A stretch of DNA of 64,000 nucleotides from contig JAZKZG010000028.1 in assembly GCA_045612565.1 (NCBI GenBank), forward strand, positions 29,331 through 93,330, given 5' to 3'. Position 1 is the first letter of the stretch. Each line of letters starts with the position of its first letter. Positions 1 to 7,916 of the stretch are shown one piece after another. The position numbers and the translations under genes were made by a program. The stretch is from RGIG9041 sp045612565 (GTDB taxonomy: Bacteria > Bacillota > Clostridia > Oscillospirales > QAKW01). The notes below the pieces were generated by a model that searched no databases, had not been told where the DNA came from, and saw only the letters and a list, made by a program, of their open reading frames with translations.

Positions 1-1
1 C

Positions 2-637
2 GCTGATATTGTTACACCTTCGCGTTTTACTGAGGTTAACGGCAATATTTCAATTGTAATTGAGCGTGTCAGCACCGCAACAATTACCGAAACAGAAATT
101 ATAAAACACGACACTGAGAAAGTAAAAGATTCTTCATTATATGAAGGTCAGACAAAAGTTAAAACAGAGGGTGTAAACGGAAAAACCGAACACACCTATA
201 ACGTAACCTACATTGATGGCAAAGAAGTTTCACGCGAACTCGTTTCAAGCAAGGTTGTAAGAGAAGCTGTAACAGAAGTTATTAGCGTGGGAACAAAAAT
301 CAAATCGTCATTCAAAGCATCGGCAAATGCACCCAAAAACTACAAAAAGGTGCTTACAATGAAAGCAAGTGCCTACACCTATGGCAACGACGGCGGAAAC
401 TACACCTGCCTCGGAAAGCCCACATCACGCGGAACAGTTGCGGTTGACCCGCGCGTAATACCACTTGGCACGAAACTTTATATTGAATCAACCGACGGTA
501 AATATATTTACGGTGAGGCTGTCGCAGGTGATACCGGCAGTGCAATCAAAGGTAACAAAATCGACCTGTTTGTTGAAAGCGCAAGAGAATGCCGCGCATT
601 TGGCAGACGCAACGTTGTTGTATACATTTTAGACTGA
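2..637 (+). CDS. YabE/Rpf-like G5 and 3D-domain protein, 3' part
   Basis: The reading frame is open from the left edge to a TAG at 635-637, so the N-terminus lies outside the window; about 211 residues are visible. Residues about 15-95 resemble a G5 domain (YEGQTKVKTEG, followed by a TYNVTY strand). The last 95 residues are a 3D domain: MKASAYTYG, a TSRGTVAVDPRVIPLGTKLY stretch, the D-x-G-S-A-I-K-G loop and the IDLF motif with its Asp. Known relatives (YabE, YuiC, MltA-like barrels) are cell-wall muramidases or resuscitation-type proteins, usually secreted. In Bacillus yabE lies near the origin, which suits this place. The enzymatic role is inferred from the family; the export signal cannot be checked here. 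A terminator follows at once. Confidence 0.85.
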   Translation, partial: ADIVTPSRFTEVNGNISIVIERVSTATITETEIIKHDTEKVKDSSLYEGQTKVKTEGVNGKTEHTYNVTYIDGKEVSRELVSSKVVREAVTEVISVGTKIKSSFKASANAPKNYKKVLTMKASAYTYGNDGGNYTCLGKPTSRGTVAVDPRVIPLGTKLYIESTDGKYIYGEAVAGDTGSAIKGNKIDLFVESARECRAFGRRNVVVYILD

Positions 638-655
638 TTTTTTGCAAAACTTTTT

Positions 656-680
656 AAAGGGCAGTAGTCTGCCCTTTTTT
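656..680 (+). terminator. Rho-independent terminator after the 3D-domain gene
   Basis: The inverted repeat AAAGGGCAG / CTGCCCTTT has a short loop and a T-rich tail, 19 bp after the stop codon of the upstream gene and just before the thiN promoter. Confidence 0.85.
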
Positions 681-687
681 ATTTTTA

Positions 688-716
688 TTGACACTTATTT
701 TATCTGGTGATAAAAT
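688..716 (+). promoter_or_regulatory. SigA-type promoter for thiN-mnmG-rsmG
   Basis: A perfect TTGACA at 688-693 is followed after 17 bp by TAAAAT at 711-716. The start would be near 723, giving a short leader before the GAGAGG ribosome site and the ATG at 739. Confidence 0.8.
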
Positions 717-738
717 AAAATGTTGAGAGGAAACTGAT

Positions 739-1350
739 ATGAAACGTTGTGTTATTATCGGCGGCGGCGAAATTGGCTGTACGCAATTTTTAAAAGAACA
801 TATTTTATATGATGATTTTGTGATTTGCTGTGACGGGGGATACTTACACGCTTTTGCCGCAGGAATCACTCCAAATCTGATTTTAGGAGACTTTGACTCG
901 TCCGATGTTCCCAATTGCGACATCGAAACCATCATATTGCCATGTGAAAAAGACGATACCGACAGTTTTTTTGCAGCAAAAGAAGGCTTAAAACGCGGTT
1001 TTGAACGGTTTTTGTTGCTTGGTGTCACAGGCGGTCGGCTCGACCACACTTTAGGCGCAATTTCAATACTTGAATTTTTGCAAAAAAACGGTGCCGAGGG
1101 CGAAATTTACGACCAAAACACAAAGATCCGTGTTTGTAACACCAGTCTTTCGGTTAAAAAAGGATGCAGATATTTTTCGGTGTTTGCAATCGGCAGTGCA
1201 GAAAGTGTTTGCATTTGCGGTGCAAAATATAATTTGGATAATGCTGTAATCAATTCCCACTATCAATACGGAATAAGCAACGAGGTCACAGACGAGTTTG
1301 CAACAATTTCTGTAGGACAGGGAAATGTTATTGTTATGGAGATATTTTAG
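739..1350 (+). CDS. thiN: thiamine diphosphokinase (ThiN type)
   Basis: A 203-residue cytosolic enzyme that transfers pyrophosphate from ATP to thiamine to give thiamine diphosphate. Seen: the N-terminal Rossmann-like strand with CVIIGGGEIG, the CCDGGYLHA segment, the family motif GDFDSSD (about 51-57), KDDTDSFFA (about 71-79) and GVTGGRLDHTLG (about 95-106), all hallmarks of TPK/ThiN proteins, with usual length. It has a GAGAGG ribosome site and is the first gene after a clear promoter. The mnmG start codon follows the thiN stop codon with no gap, so the two are translated together. The linkage to mnmG is probably transcriptional convenience rather than a shared pathway. Confidence 0.93.
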   Translation: MKRCVIIGGGEIGCTQFLKEHILYDDFVICCDGGYLHAFAAGITPNLILGDFDSSDVPNCDIETIILPCEKDDTDSFFAAKEGLKRGFERFLLLGVTGGRLDHTLGAISILEFLQKNGAEGEIYDQNTKIRVCNTSLSVKKGCRYFSVFAIGSAESVCICGAKYNLDNAVINSHYQYGISNEVTDEFATISVGQGNVIVMEIF

Positions 1351-3234
1351 ATGTATCATATTGAAGATTTTGATGTAGTTGTAATAGGTGCAGGTCACGC
1401 AGGAATTGAGGCGGGACTTGCTTCGGCGCGTCTTGGCTGTAAAACTGCGGTGTTTACTATAAATCTTGATGCCGTGGGAAATATGCCGTGCAATCCCTCG
1501 ATTGGAGGCACTGCAAAAGGACATCTTGTGTGCGAAATTGACGCACTCGGCGGTGAGATGGGAAAAGCCGCCGACGCCACGTTTTTGCAAAGCAGAATGC
1601 TCAACCGCGGTAAAGGACCCGCAGTACATTCACTGCGCGTACAGTCTGACCGCAGAGAGTATCAGAAATATATGAAACATGCGCTTGAAATTCAGGATAA
1701 TTTGAGCCTCGTTCAAGCGGAAATTGTTGATATTGAAGTTCAAAACGGTGTTGTAACAGGTGTTACAACACATCTCGGTGCACATTATGGTGCAAAAACC
1801 GTTGTTATTGCAAGTGGCACCTTTCTTGCTGGAGAGATTATCATCGGAACGTCGTCAATCCCGAGCGGTCCCGACGGTATGTTTGCCGCAACTCAACTTT
1901 CAGCAAAACTAAAAGACTTAGGTGTGCCGCTCAGACGTTTTAAAACCGGCACTCCTGCGCGTATTAATAAGCGTAGTATTGATTTTTCGGGTCTTGAGGC
2001 ACAGGCGGGTGACGACGAAATTGTTCCGTTTTCGTTTGAAAACGAGTACATAGGCGAAAATCAGGTGGTTTGCCACCTCACCCACACCAACGAAAAAACA
2101 CATCAGGTTATCCGCGACAATATCCACCTTTCACCGCTCTACAGCGGTATGATAAAGGGCGTCGGTCCTCGTTACTGCCCCAGTATCGAGGACAAGGTTA
2201 TGCGCTTTGCCGACAAGACTTCGCACCAACTTTTTATTGAGCCGTGCGGTCTTGATACCGAGGAAATGTACCTTCAGGGACTTTCTTCTTCACTTCCCGA
2301 ATTTGTTCAGCGTGAGTTTATAAAAACCATCAAAGGCCTTGAAAATGCACAGGTTATGCGTGTTGCATACGCAATTGAATATGACTGTGTAGACCCGCTT
2401 GCGCTCTATCCCACACTTGAGTTTAAGGCAATCAGCGGACTTTACGGCGCAGGTCAGTTCAACGGTTCATCGGGCTATGAAGAAGCCGCCGCACAGGGTC
2501 TTGTTGCAGGTATAAATGCCGCTCATCGCGTTCTCGGACGCGAAAAATTTGTACTTGACCGCGCGTCGAGTTATATCGGAACACTCATCGATGACCTTAC
2601 CACAAAAGGCACTCCCGAACCATACCGTATGATGACTTCACGAAGCGAATACAGACTCATTTTGCGCCAAGACAACGCCGATTTGCGTCTGACTCCAAAA
2701 GGCTATGAAATCGGCCTTATTTCTGAGCAAAGATACAACAAGTTTTTAGACAAAAAGCGTCAAATAGAACAAGAAACCGAGCGTTTATGCCACGTTAATG
2801 CATCACCGAAAAACGATGAACTTACCAACAAACTCGTCGAACTTGGCACCGCAACACTAAAAAGCGGTTGCTCACTTTATGACCTGCTATCGCGTCCGCA
2901 GGTGAGTTACCAAGACCTTGCGTGTGTTGATCCCGACCGCCCCGTGCTTTCAAAAGCGGTTATAAATCAGGTGGAAATTTCTATTAAGTATAAAGGATAC
3001 ATCGAAAAACAACTTGCCGCGGCACGTGATTTTGCACGTCTTGAAAACAGACTATTACCTGACGATATAGATTATAATAAGGTAACAGGACTTCGCATAG
3101 AAGCACGTCAAAAACTGATTGCAATCCGCCCCGTAAGTCTAGGACAGGCAAGTCGTATTTCGGGCGTAAGCCCTGCTGACATCAGCGTTCTTATGATTTA
3201 TCTTGAACAGGAGAAAAAGCGTAATGAAAACTGA
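1351..3234 (+). CDS. mnmG: tRNA uridine-5-carboxymethylaminomethyl(34) synthesis enzyme MnmG (GidA)
   Basis: An FAD-dependent 627-residue enzyme that works with MnmE to place the (carboxymethyl)aminomethyl group on wobble U34 of several tRNAs. Seen: the FAD-binding VVIGAGHAGIEAG at about 10-22, CNPSIGGTAKGHL at about 47-59, the GTPARI segment, GVGPRYCPSIEDKV, and the typical helical C-terminus with LAxVDPDRP and GLRIEARQKL. Full length for the family. The start ATG abuts the thiN stop. The last 11 bases overlap rsmG. The usual upstream partner mnmE is not in the window, unlike the classical mnmE-mnmG-rsmG order, so MnmE must be encoded elsewhere. Confidence 0.97.
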   Translation: MYHIEDFDVVVIGAGHAGIEAGLASARLGCKTAVFTINLDAVGNMPCNPSIGGTAKGHLVCEIDALGGEMGKAADATFLQSRMLNRGKGPAVHSLRVQSDRREYQKYMKHALEIQDNLSLVQAEIVDIEVQNGVVTGVTTHLGAHYGAKTVVIASGTFLAGEIIIGTSSIPSGPDGMFAATQLSAKLKDLGVPLRRFKTGTPARINKRSIDFSGLEAQAGDDEIVPFSFENEYIGENQVVCHLTHTNEKTHQVIRDNIHLSPLYSGMIKGVGPRYCPSIEDKVMRFADKTSHQLFIEPCGLDTEEMYLQGLSSSLPEFVQREFIKTIKGLENAQVMRVAYAIEYDCVDPLALYPTLEFKAISGLYGAGQFNGSSGYEEAAAQGLVAGINAAHRVLGREKFVLDRASSYIGTLIDDLTTKGTPEPYRMMTSRSEYRLILRQDNADLRLTPKGYEIGLISEQRYNKFLDKKRQIEQETERLCHVNASPKNDELTNKLVELGTATLKSGCSLYDLLSRPQVSYQDLACVDPDRPVLSKAVINQVEISIKYKGYIEKQLAAARDFARLENRLLPDDIDYNKVTGLRIEARQKLIAIRPVSLGQASRISGVSPADISVLMIYLEQEKKRNEN

Positions 3235-3943
3235 AATATCACAGCTTTTGCAACTACTTGACGAGCACAAAATCATGGCTGACAGCGATTTTGAGCAAAA
3301 TATATTAAAGTTTTCAGATATATTTCTCGAAACTGCAAAAACACTCAATCTTACCGCAATAAAAGAGCCTCACGAGGTTATGATAAAGCATTATTTTGAC
3401 AGCCTCTACCCGATGTCACTGAATCTTATAAAAAGCGACAGTAAAATAATCGATATCGGTTGTGGCGGAGGATTTCCGTCGATGCCTCTCAAACTTTGTG
3501 ACAAAACGCTTGAGTTTACACTGCTCGACTCACTTAAAAAACGCCTCACTTTCCTTGACGGAGTTATAAACGAATTATCACTTGACAAAATCTCCACTCT
3601 TCACGCAAGGGCAGAGGAGGCGGCGCGTAAAAAAGAGATGCGCGACAGTTATGACCTGGCAATCTCTCGTGCGGTGGCTTCGCTCCCGCTTTTGTGCGAG
3701 TTATGTTTACCGTTCGTTAAAGTCGGCGGCTATTTTCTGGCATATAAAGGCTCAGACCAGAGCGAAATAGATCAGGCAAAAACACACATCAAAGAACTTT
3801 CAGGCGAAATAGAAGACATAATCACATATAATCTGCCCGAAAATATGGGTGCACGTACTCTCGTTATTATAAAAAAGGTAAAGCCGACACATCCAATCTA
3901 TCCGCGCACATCAAAGGCTTTGTCGAAAGCGTTCGCAAAATGA
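3224..3943 (+). CDS. rsmG: 16S rRNA (guanine527-N7)-methyltransferase RsmG
   Basis: A 239-residue SAM-dependent methyltransferase that modifies G527 in the 530 loop of 16S rRNA. Seen: the SAM-binding motif IIDIGCGGGFPSMPL, FTLLDSLKKRLTFL, and the AISRAVASLPLLCEL and YFLAYKG segments of the GidB family. I chose the ATG at 3224 because it has AGGAG ten bases upstream (inside the mnmG end) and gives the family N-terminus; an in-frame TTG at 3203 lacks a ribosome site. The gene overlaps mnmG by 11 bp, showing translational coupling. Loss of this enzyme gives low-level streptomycin resistance in other bacteria (family knowledge). Confidence 0.95.
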   Translation: MKTEISQLLQLLDEHKIMADSDFEQNILKFSDIFLETAKTLNLTAIKEPHEVMIKHYFDSLYPMSLNLIKSDSKIIDIGCGGGFPSMPLKLCDKTLEFTLLDSLKKRLTFLDGVINELSLDKISTLHARAEEAARKKEMRDSYDLAISRAVASLPLLCELCLPFVKVGGYFLAYKGSDQSEIDQAKTHIKELSGEIEDIITYNLPENMGARTLVIIKKVKPTHPIYPRTSKALSKAFAK

Positions 3944-3956
3944 CGAACTGTTTTTA

Positions 3957-3985
3957 TTGACAATATTTTCCAAATATGGTATCAT
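3957..3985 (+). promoter_or_regulatory. SigA-type promoter for the noc-like gene
   Basis: TTGACA at 3957-3962, 17 bp, then TATCAT at 3980-3985. It lies in the gap between rsmG and the next gene and gives that gene its own transcript start near 3992. Confidence 0.8.
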
Positions 3986-4005
3986 TTAGTCAAAGAAAGG
4001 GTTAA

Positions 4006-4800
4006 ATGATGCCATTTTTATTTACAAGACAACAAACGGGCATTGTTATGCTTGAAACAAATAAAATTAAACCGTCAAAATACCAACCGCGGAAGACTTT
4101 TGCCAGACAGCCGCTTGACGAACTCTGTGAGTCGATAAAAGAGAACGGAATTTTGCAACCGCTCATCGTAACAGAGCAAGACGAAGAGTATATGCTGATA
4201 GCAGGGGAGAGGCGGTTACGTGCCGCAAAACTTGCGGGACTTAAAACCGTTCCTTGTATCGTAAGCGCATACAGCGACCAGAAATGTGCTGAACTTGCTA
4301 TAATCGAAAATGTTCAGCGCGAGGGACTCTCTTTTTTTGAAGAAGCGGAAAGTTATATGCGTCTTATTGAAGAGTTTGATATGACGCAAGGGCAAATTGC
4401 AAAAAAGGTTTGTAAAAAGCAATCTACAATCTCAAATAAAATCAGACTTTTAAAACTGCCGCCCACAGCACGTGCAATCATAGTTGCCGCAGGGCTGAGT
4501 GAACGACACGCCCGTGAACTTTTGCGAATACAAAAAAAGGAAATGTTGTTTTTCGCACTTGATAAAATAGTTGAGAAAAAGCTGAATATCACACAGACAG
4601 AACAGTTTATTACATCACTTTTAACTCCTCCGCCCGAAAAACCGAGTCGTTCCTGTAAAATCGGTGACGTAAGGATTTTTATTAACACAATAAACAAGGC
4701 GGTTGACCTGATTAAACAGTCGGGTATCAAACCCACCACACAACTTTGTGAAAAGGATGGGTTTGTTGAATATATAATTAAAATACCCAAATCATCCTAA
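4006..4800 (+). CDS. noc: Noc-like ParB/RepB/Spo0J family nucleoid protein
   Basis: A 264-residue ParB-family CTPase clamp. Seen: the N-terminal ParB box with YQPRKTF (about 27-33), SIKENGILQPLIV, the CTP-binding GERRLRAAKLAGL (about 68-80) and IIENVQREGLSFFEEA, then a central helix-turn-helix (MTQGQIAKKVCKKQSTISNK) and a short dimerisation end. Position after rsmG and ahead of parA matches Noc, the nucleoid-occlusion protein that binds sites with a CCCGGG core and blocks FtsZ over the chromosome. A second, true ParB lies at 6109. I see no Noc-type binding site in the window, so Noc versus a second ParB rests on synteny. Two adjacent ATG codons (4006, 4009) could both serve; GAAAGG lies upstream. 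Confidence 0.8.
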   Translation: MMPFLFTRQQTGIVMLETNKIKPSKYQPRKTFARQPLDELCESIKENGILQPLIVTEQDEEYMLIAGERRLRAAKLAGLKTVPCIVSAYSDQKCAELAIIENVQREGLSFFEEAESYMRLIEEFDMTQGQIAKKVCKKQSTISNKIRLLKLPPTARAIIVAAGLSERHARELLRIQKKEMLFFALDKIVEKKLNITQTEQFITSLLTPPPEKPSRSCKIGDVRIFINTINKAVDLIKQSGIKPTTQLCEKDGFVEYIIKIPKSS

Positions 4801-4801
4801 T

Positions 4802-4950
4802 CCCCTAAAAAGAAGAAGGAATCATCGAAAGGTGGTTCCTTCTTCTTTCATTTCTGCTCTTTCCCTTTGCGGGACGACGCGTTAAAAAAATATGCCTGTG
4901 GCATATTTTTAGCCAAAGTCGGTCGCAGATTATACTGCGACCTGGACCGC
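4802..4950 (+). repeat. 149-bp intergenic repeat, copy 1, with three hairpins
   Basis: This copy starts two bases after the noc stop and has a sister of the same length 202 bp downstream. It contains three stem-loops. The first has AAGAAGAAGGAA paired with TTCCTTCTTCTT and a T-rich tail, and can end the noc transcript. The second is AAAAATATGCC / GGCATATTTTT. The third is GTCGCAG / CTGCGAC. The 53 bp between the copies (4951-5003) are C-rich and hold nothing I recognise. Its origin (mobile repeat or structured RNA) is unknown. Confidence 0.8.
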
Positions 4951-5003
4951 GGCAGCTCCTTTCGGTTCGCTTTTTCCGCCCCCGGCGGCGCTCACCAACG
5001 TCC

Positions 5004-5152
5004 CCCCTAAAAAGAAGAAGAGAATGCCGCAAGGTGTTCTCTTCTTCTTTTATTTCCACTCTTTCCCTTTGCGGGACGACGCGTTAAGAAAATATGCCTG
5101 TGGCATATTTTTAGCTAAAGTCGGTCGCAGGTTATACTGCGACCTGGACCGC
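5004..5152 (+). repeat. 149-bp intergenic repeat, copy 2
   Basis: Colinear with copy 1 with no net length change, sharing CCCCTAAAAAGAAGAAG at the start, CCTTTGCGGGACGACGCGTT in the middle and GCGACCTGGACCGC at the end. The first hairpin differs from copy 1 by paired changes that keep the stem. It ends 46 bp before the first parS site. Confidence 0.8.
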
Positions 5153-5198
5153 CTCGTCCTACATTGTGACGTCAAACTTATTCCTAGTATTCTCCCAT

Positions 5199-5214
5199 TG
5201 TTTCACGTGAAACA
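5199..5214 (+). promoter_or_regulatory. parS site 1
   Basis: The 16-bp palindrome TGTTTCACGTGAAACA matches the bacterial parS consensus. It is the loading site for the ParB clamp and sits 121 bp before the parA start. Confidence 0.95.
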
Positions 5215-5231
5215 TTGTTTTGGGACGTTTT

Positions 5232-5259
5232 TTGAATGTTTCACGTGAAACATTATAAT
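5232..5259 (+). promoter_or_regulatory. parA-parB promoter with embedded parS
   Basis: TTGAAT at 5232-5237 and TATAAT at 5254-5259 are 16 bp apart. parS site 2 lies exactly in the spacer, so ParB binding would cover the promoter and could repress it. A second candidate is an extended -10, TG-A-TACAAT (5295-5303), nearer the gene but without a good -35. Confidence 0.65.
5237..5252 (+). promoter_or_regulatory. parS site 2
   Basis: A second perfect TGTTTCACGTGAAACA, 38 bp after the first (start to start), located between the -35 and -10 boxes of the likely parA promoter. Confidence 0.95.
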
Positions 5260-5335
5260 TTTACAATAAAAGTCTTTATTTTTTTAAATATATATGATAC
5301 AATATCAAAGCCTAATATGAATTTGGAGAGTAATA

Positions 5336-6109
5336 ATGGGAAAAATAATATCTATAGTTAATCAAAAAGGTGGGGTTGGTAAAACAACAACTGCCGTAAA
5401 CCTTGCATCTTCAGTTGCACAGATGGGCAAAAAGGTGCTTTTGGTAGATATGGACAGCCAGGCGAATGCAACATCAAGCTTTGGCATATCACAAAAGAAA
5501 GCAAAATACACAGTATATGATATACTTATTAATAATGTAGATATTAAAGATGTTGTTATAACATCATCATATGATAATATAGATGTAGTTCCATCACACA
5601 TTGACCTTGCTGGTGCAGAAATAGAAATGGTTGTTGCTGACAACCGAGAGTTTTTATTAAAAAACGCTCTTAACACCATCCGACATCTTTACGATTTTAT
5701 ATTTATAGACTGCCCACCGTCATTGGGTCTTTTAACGCTTAATGGTCTTGCGGCATCAAACAGCATATTAATACCTATTCAACCCGAGTATTTTGCGCTT
5801 GAAGGCGTATCCAAACTAATAAACACAGTACGTCAGGTTAAAAAACGCATCAATCCTTCGCTGTTTTTGGAGGGAGTTCTGCTGACAATGTATGACGGCA
5901 GACTTAATCTTACTTTACAGGTTGCAGACGAAGTTAAAAAATACTTTGGAAACAAAGTTTATAAAAATGTAATTCCGCGTAACGTTCGCTTATGTGAGGC
6001 TCCCAGCCACGGAATGCCCGTATCAGCTTATGACAGATACTCAAAAGGCGCACTCACTTACCGCGAACTTGCAAAAGAATTTTTAGCAAATCAGGAGGTG
6101 GCAGAATAA
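5336..6109 (+). CDS. parA: ParA/Soj chromosome-partitioning ATPase
   Basis: A 257-residue MinD/ParA-type Walker ATPase that cooperates with ParB on parS to segregate origins and tune DnaA activity. Seen: the deviant Walker A NQKGGVGKTTTAVNLA (about 7-22) with the signature lysine, the DMDSQANAT segment, Walker B FIFIDCPPSLG (about 117-127) and the VIPRNVRLCEAPSHG end. It has no N-terminal helix-turn-helix, so it is the chromosomal short type. GGAGAG lies nine bases before the ATG. The stop codon overlaps the parB start by one base. The promoter carries a parS site. Confidence 0.96.
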   Translation: MGKIISIVNQKGGVGKTTTAVNLASSVAQMGKKVLLVDMDSQANATSSFGISQKKAKYTVYDILINNVDIKDVVITSSYDNIDVVPSHIDLAGAEIEMVVADNREFLLKNALNTIRHLYDFIFIDCPPSLGLLTLNGLAASNSILIPIQPEYFALEGVSKLINTVRQVKKRINPSLFLEGVLLTMYDGRLNLTLQVADEVKKYFGNKVYKNVIPRNVRLCEAPSHGMPVSAYDRYSKGALTYRELAKEFLANQEVAE

Positions 6110-6954
6110 TGAAAAAAGGACTTGGTAAAGGACTTGATTCACTTTTTGAAGAAAACTCATTCGATATATCAGAAAGACCTATAACCGAAGCACGAATCAC
6201 ACAAATTGAACCGGATAAAAACCAGCCGCGCCGCGATTTTGACCAAGAGGCACTTAACGCCCTCAGCGAATCAATAAAACAGCATGGAGTTATCTCGCCA
6301 ATCATTGTAACACAAATCGACGATGACAGATACCGCATAATAGCAGGTGAGCGCCGCTACAGAGCTGCGAAACTCGCAGGGCTTGAGACAATGCCTATAA
6401 TAGTGAAAAACTACACCGAAAGCGAAATTTCAGAGATAAGCCTTGTGGAAAACCTTCAACGCGAAGACTTAAACCCACTTGAAGAGGCATTCGGCTATAA
6501 AAAACTGATGATTTCATACGGTCTTACGCAAGAACAGGTTGCAACAAAGGTTTCAAAATCAAGAAGTGCTGTTGCTAATTCAATGCGACTTTTGGCACTT
6601 CCCGAGGGTGCCCTTGAATACGTAAAAACAGGGGAGTTATCGGCAGGTCACGCACGTACACTCCTTGCACTCGAAAACCCCGACGATATCCTTGCTGCAG
6701 CAAACAAAATAATCAGTGAGGAACTTTCAGTACGTCAGACCGAAGAACTCGTTAAGCGTATGAAAGCTGTAAAACCGGATAAACCGATGCCCGACCCCGA
6801 GGTTGTCCTCGCACTCAAAGAACTTGAATCGCGTGCAAGAGTTGGGACAGGAAACAAGGTAAAAATAAAACACACAGCCAAAAACACAGGTAAAATTGAG
6901 ATTTTCTACAGTTCTACCGACGAACTCGAAAAACTTATAGATATGCTATCATAA
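6109..6954 (+). CDS. parB: ParB/Spo0J chromosome-partitioning protein
   Basis: A 281-residue CTP-dependent DNA clamp that loads at parS and recruits SMC. Seen: the N-terminal KKGLGKGLDSLF tail that stimulates ParA, NQPRRDFDQEAL, the CTPase motif GERRYRAAKLAGL (about 80-92), VENLQREDLNPLEEA, the helix-turn-helix LTQEQVATKVSKSRSAVANS and the C-terminal dimer domain. AGGAGGTGG lies upstream, inside the end of parA. Compared with the paralogue at 4006 it keeps the ParA-stimulating tail, so this one is the true ParB. Two matching parS sites lie 0.9 kb upstream. Confidence 0.96.
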   Translation: MKKGLGKGLDSLFEENSFDISERPITEARITQIEPDKNQPRRDFDQEALNALSESIKQHGVISPIIVTQIDDDRYRIIAGERRYRAAKLAGLETMPIIVKNYTESEISEISLVENLQREDLNPLEEAFGYKKLMISYGLTQEQVATKVSKSRSAVANSMRLLALPEGALEYVKTGELSAGHARTLLALENPDDILAAANKIISEELSVRQTEELVKRMKAVKPDKPMPDPEVVLALKELESRARVGTGNKVKIKHTAKNTGKIEIFYSSTDELEKLIDMLS

Positions 6955-6967
6955 GGCGGTGAAAAGT

Positions 6968-7468
6968 ATGTTTAAAAAGAAAAAGACAGACGCACCCGTA
7001 CAGAACAATGCCGAAACACAAGAGTTTGAAAAAAATATAAAAACACTTTGGATTTATACCACACTCTTTTGCCTGTTTGCATTGATACTTATAATAATAT
7101 CATCGTACGTACAGTATAAAATCGACCGTCGCGCCGAATACTATCAGGACCAGTACGAGTCGGCGCAGACCTCTTCTCAGTCAACAATAAAAAATATCCA
7201 GACTGAAAATAATACACTTAAAAAAGACATCGAAAAATATAAAGAACAAGCCACGATTTGTAAAGAACAGGCGGAACAGGACGCCGTTTTATTGCAAAAC
7301 AGTGCAGAAATGCTCGAAAACGCCGAGATATTGCTCGATATACAAAATGACGTATCAAAACGTAACTATATCTCCGCTCGCGAAAAGATGAAAACAGTGA
7401 GCGAACAACACCTCAGCGAAAAAATGCTCGAGATCTATAACGGTCTTAAGGACAAGCTGGGTATATGA
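6968..7468 (+). CDS. single-pass membrane coiled-coil protein of unknown function
   Basis: A 166-residue protein I do not recognise. It has a short charged, cytosolic N-terminus (FKKKK), one transmembrane helix at about 30-48 (IYTTLFCLFALILIIISSYV) and then a long charged helix, rich in Gln and Glu, that should form a coiled coil outside the membrane. The ATG at 6968 has AAGGCGG eight bases upstream; a GTG at 6959 has none. The gene starts 13 bp after parB and its end overlaps rnhA by four bases (ATGA), so it is cotranscribed. The coiled coil and place next to parB might suggest a role in cell structure, but that is only inference. Confidence 0.75.
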   Translation: MFKKKKTDAPVQNNAETQEFEKNIKTLWIYTTLFCLFALILIIISSYVQYKIDRRAEYYQDQYESAQTSSQSTIKNIQTENNTLKKDIEKYKEQATICKEQAEQDAVLLQNSAEMLENAEILLDIQNDVSKRNYISAREKMKTVSEQHLSEKMLEIYNGLKDKLGI

Positions 7469-7914
7469 AACAGGTAACAATATACTCCGACGGCGCATGT
7501 AGCGGAAACCCCGGTCCCGGCGGTTACGGAACCGTTCTTGTATACAACGGCGTTGAAAAAGAACTTTCAGAAGGATTTGAAAGTACAACTAATAACAGAA
7601 TGGAACTTTTGGGTTGCATAAAAGGTCTTGAATGTCTTAAAGAACCGTGTCAGGTAACTGTCATAAGCGATTCAAAATACCTGTGTGATGCAATAAATCA
7701 GGGTTGGCTTGAATCGTGGAAAAACCGCGGTTGGAAAAAAGCCGATAAAAAGCCCGTTCTTAACCAGGAACTGTGGGAGCGTCTTGATAAACAACTTGCA
7801 ATTCATACGGTTTCATTTGAATGGATAAAAGGTCATAACGGCCATCACTATAATGAACGCTGCGACACCCTTGCCGTCAGCGAATATCAGAAGTTTTTGA
7901 AAGGAAGTAATTAA
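7465..7914 (+). CDS. rnhA: ribonuclease HI
   Basis: A 149-residue type 1 RNase H that cuts the RNA strand of RNA-DNA hybrids. Seen: the first catalytic Asp in YSDGACSGNPGPGG (about 7-20), the Glu in NNRMELLG (about 43-50), the Asp in VISDSKYL (about 67-74), the substrate-binding KNRGWKKADKKPV loop and the final Asp in NERCDTLA. All four acidic residues are present and the length is that of the Escherichia coli enzyme. The start overlaps the upstream gene by four bases. Placement beside par genes and the origin is plausible for R-loop or primer removal, though the enzyme acts genome-wide. Confidence 0.96.
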   Translation: MKQVTIYSDGACSGNPGPGGYGTVLVYNGVEKELSEGFESTTNNRMELLGCIKGLECLKEPCQVTVISDSKYLCDAINQGWLESWKNRGWKKADKKPVLNQELWERLDKQLAIHTVSFEWIKGHNGHHYNERCDTLAVSEYQKFLKGSN

Positions 7915-7916
7915 CT

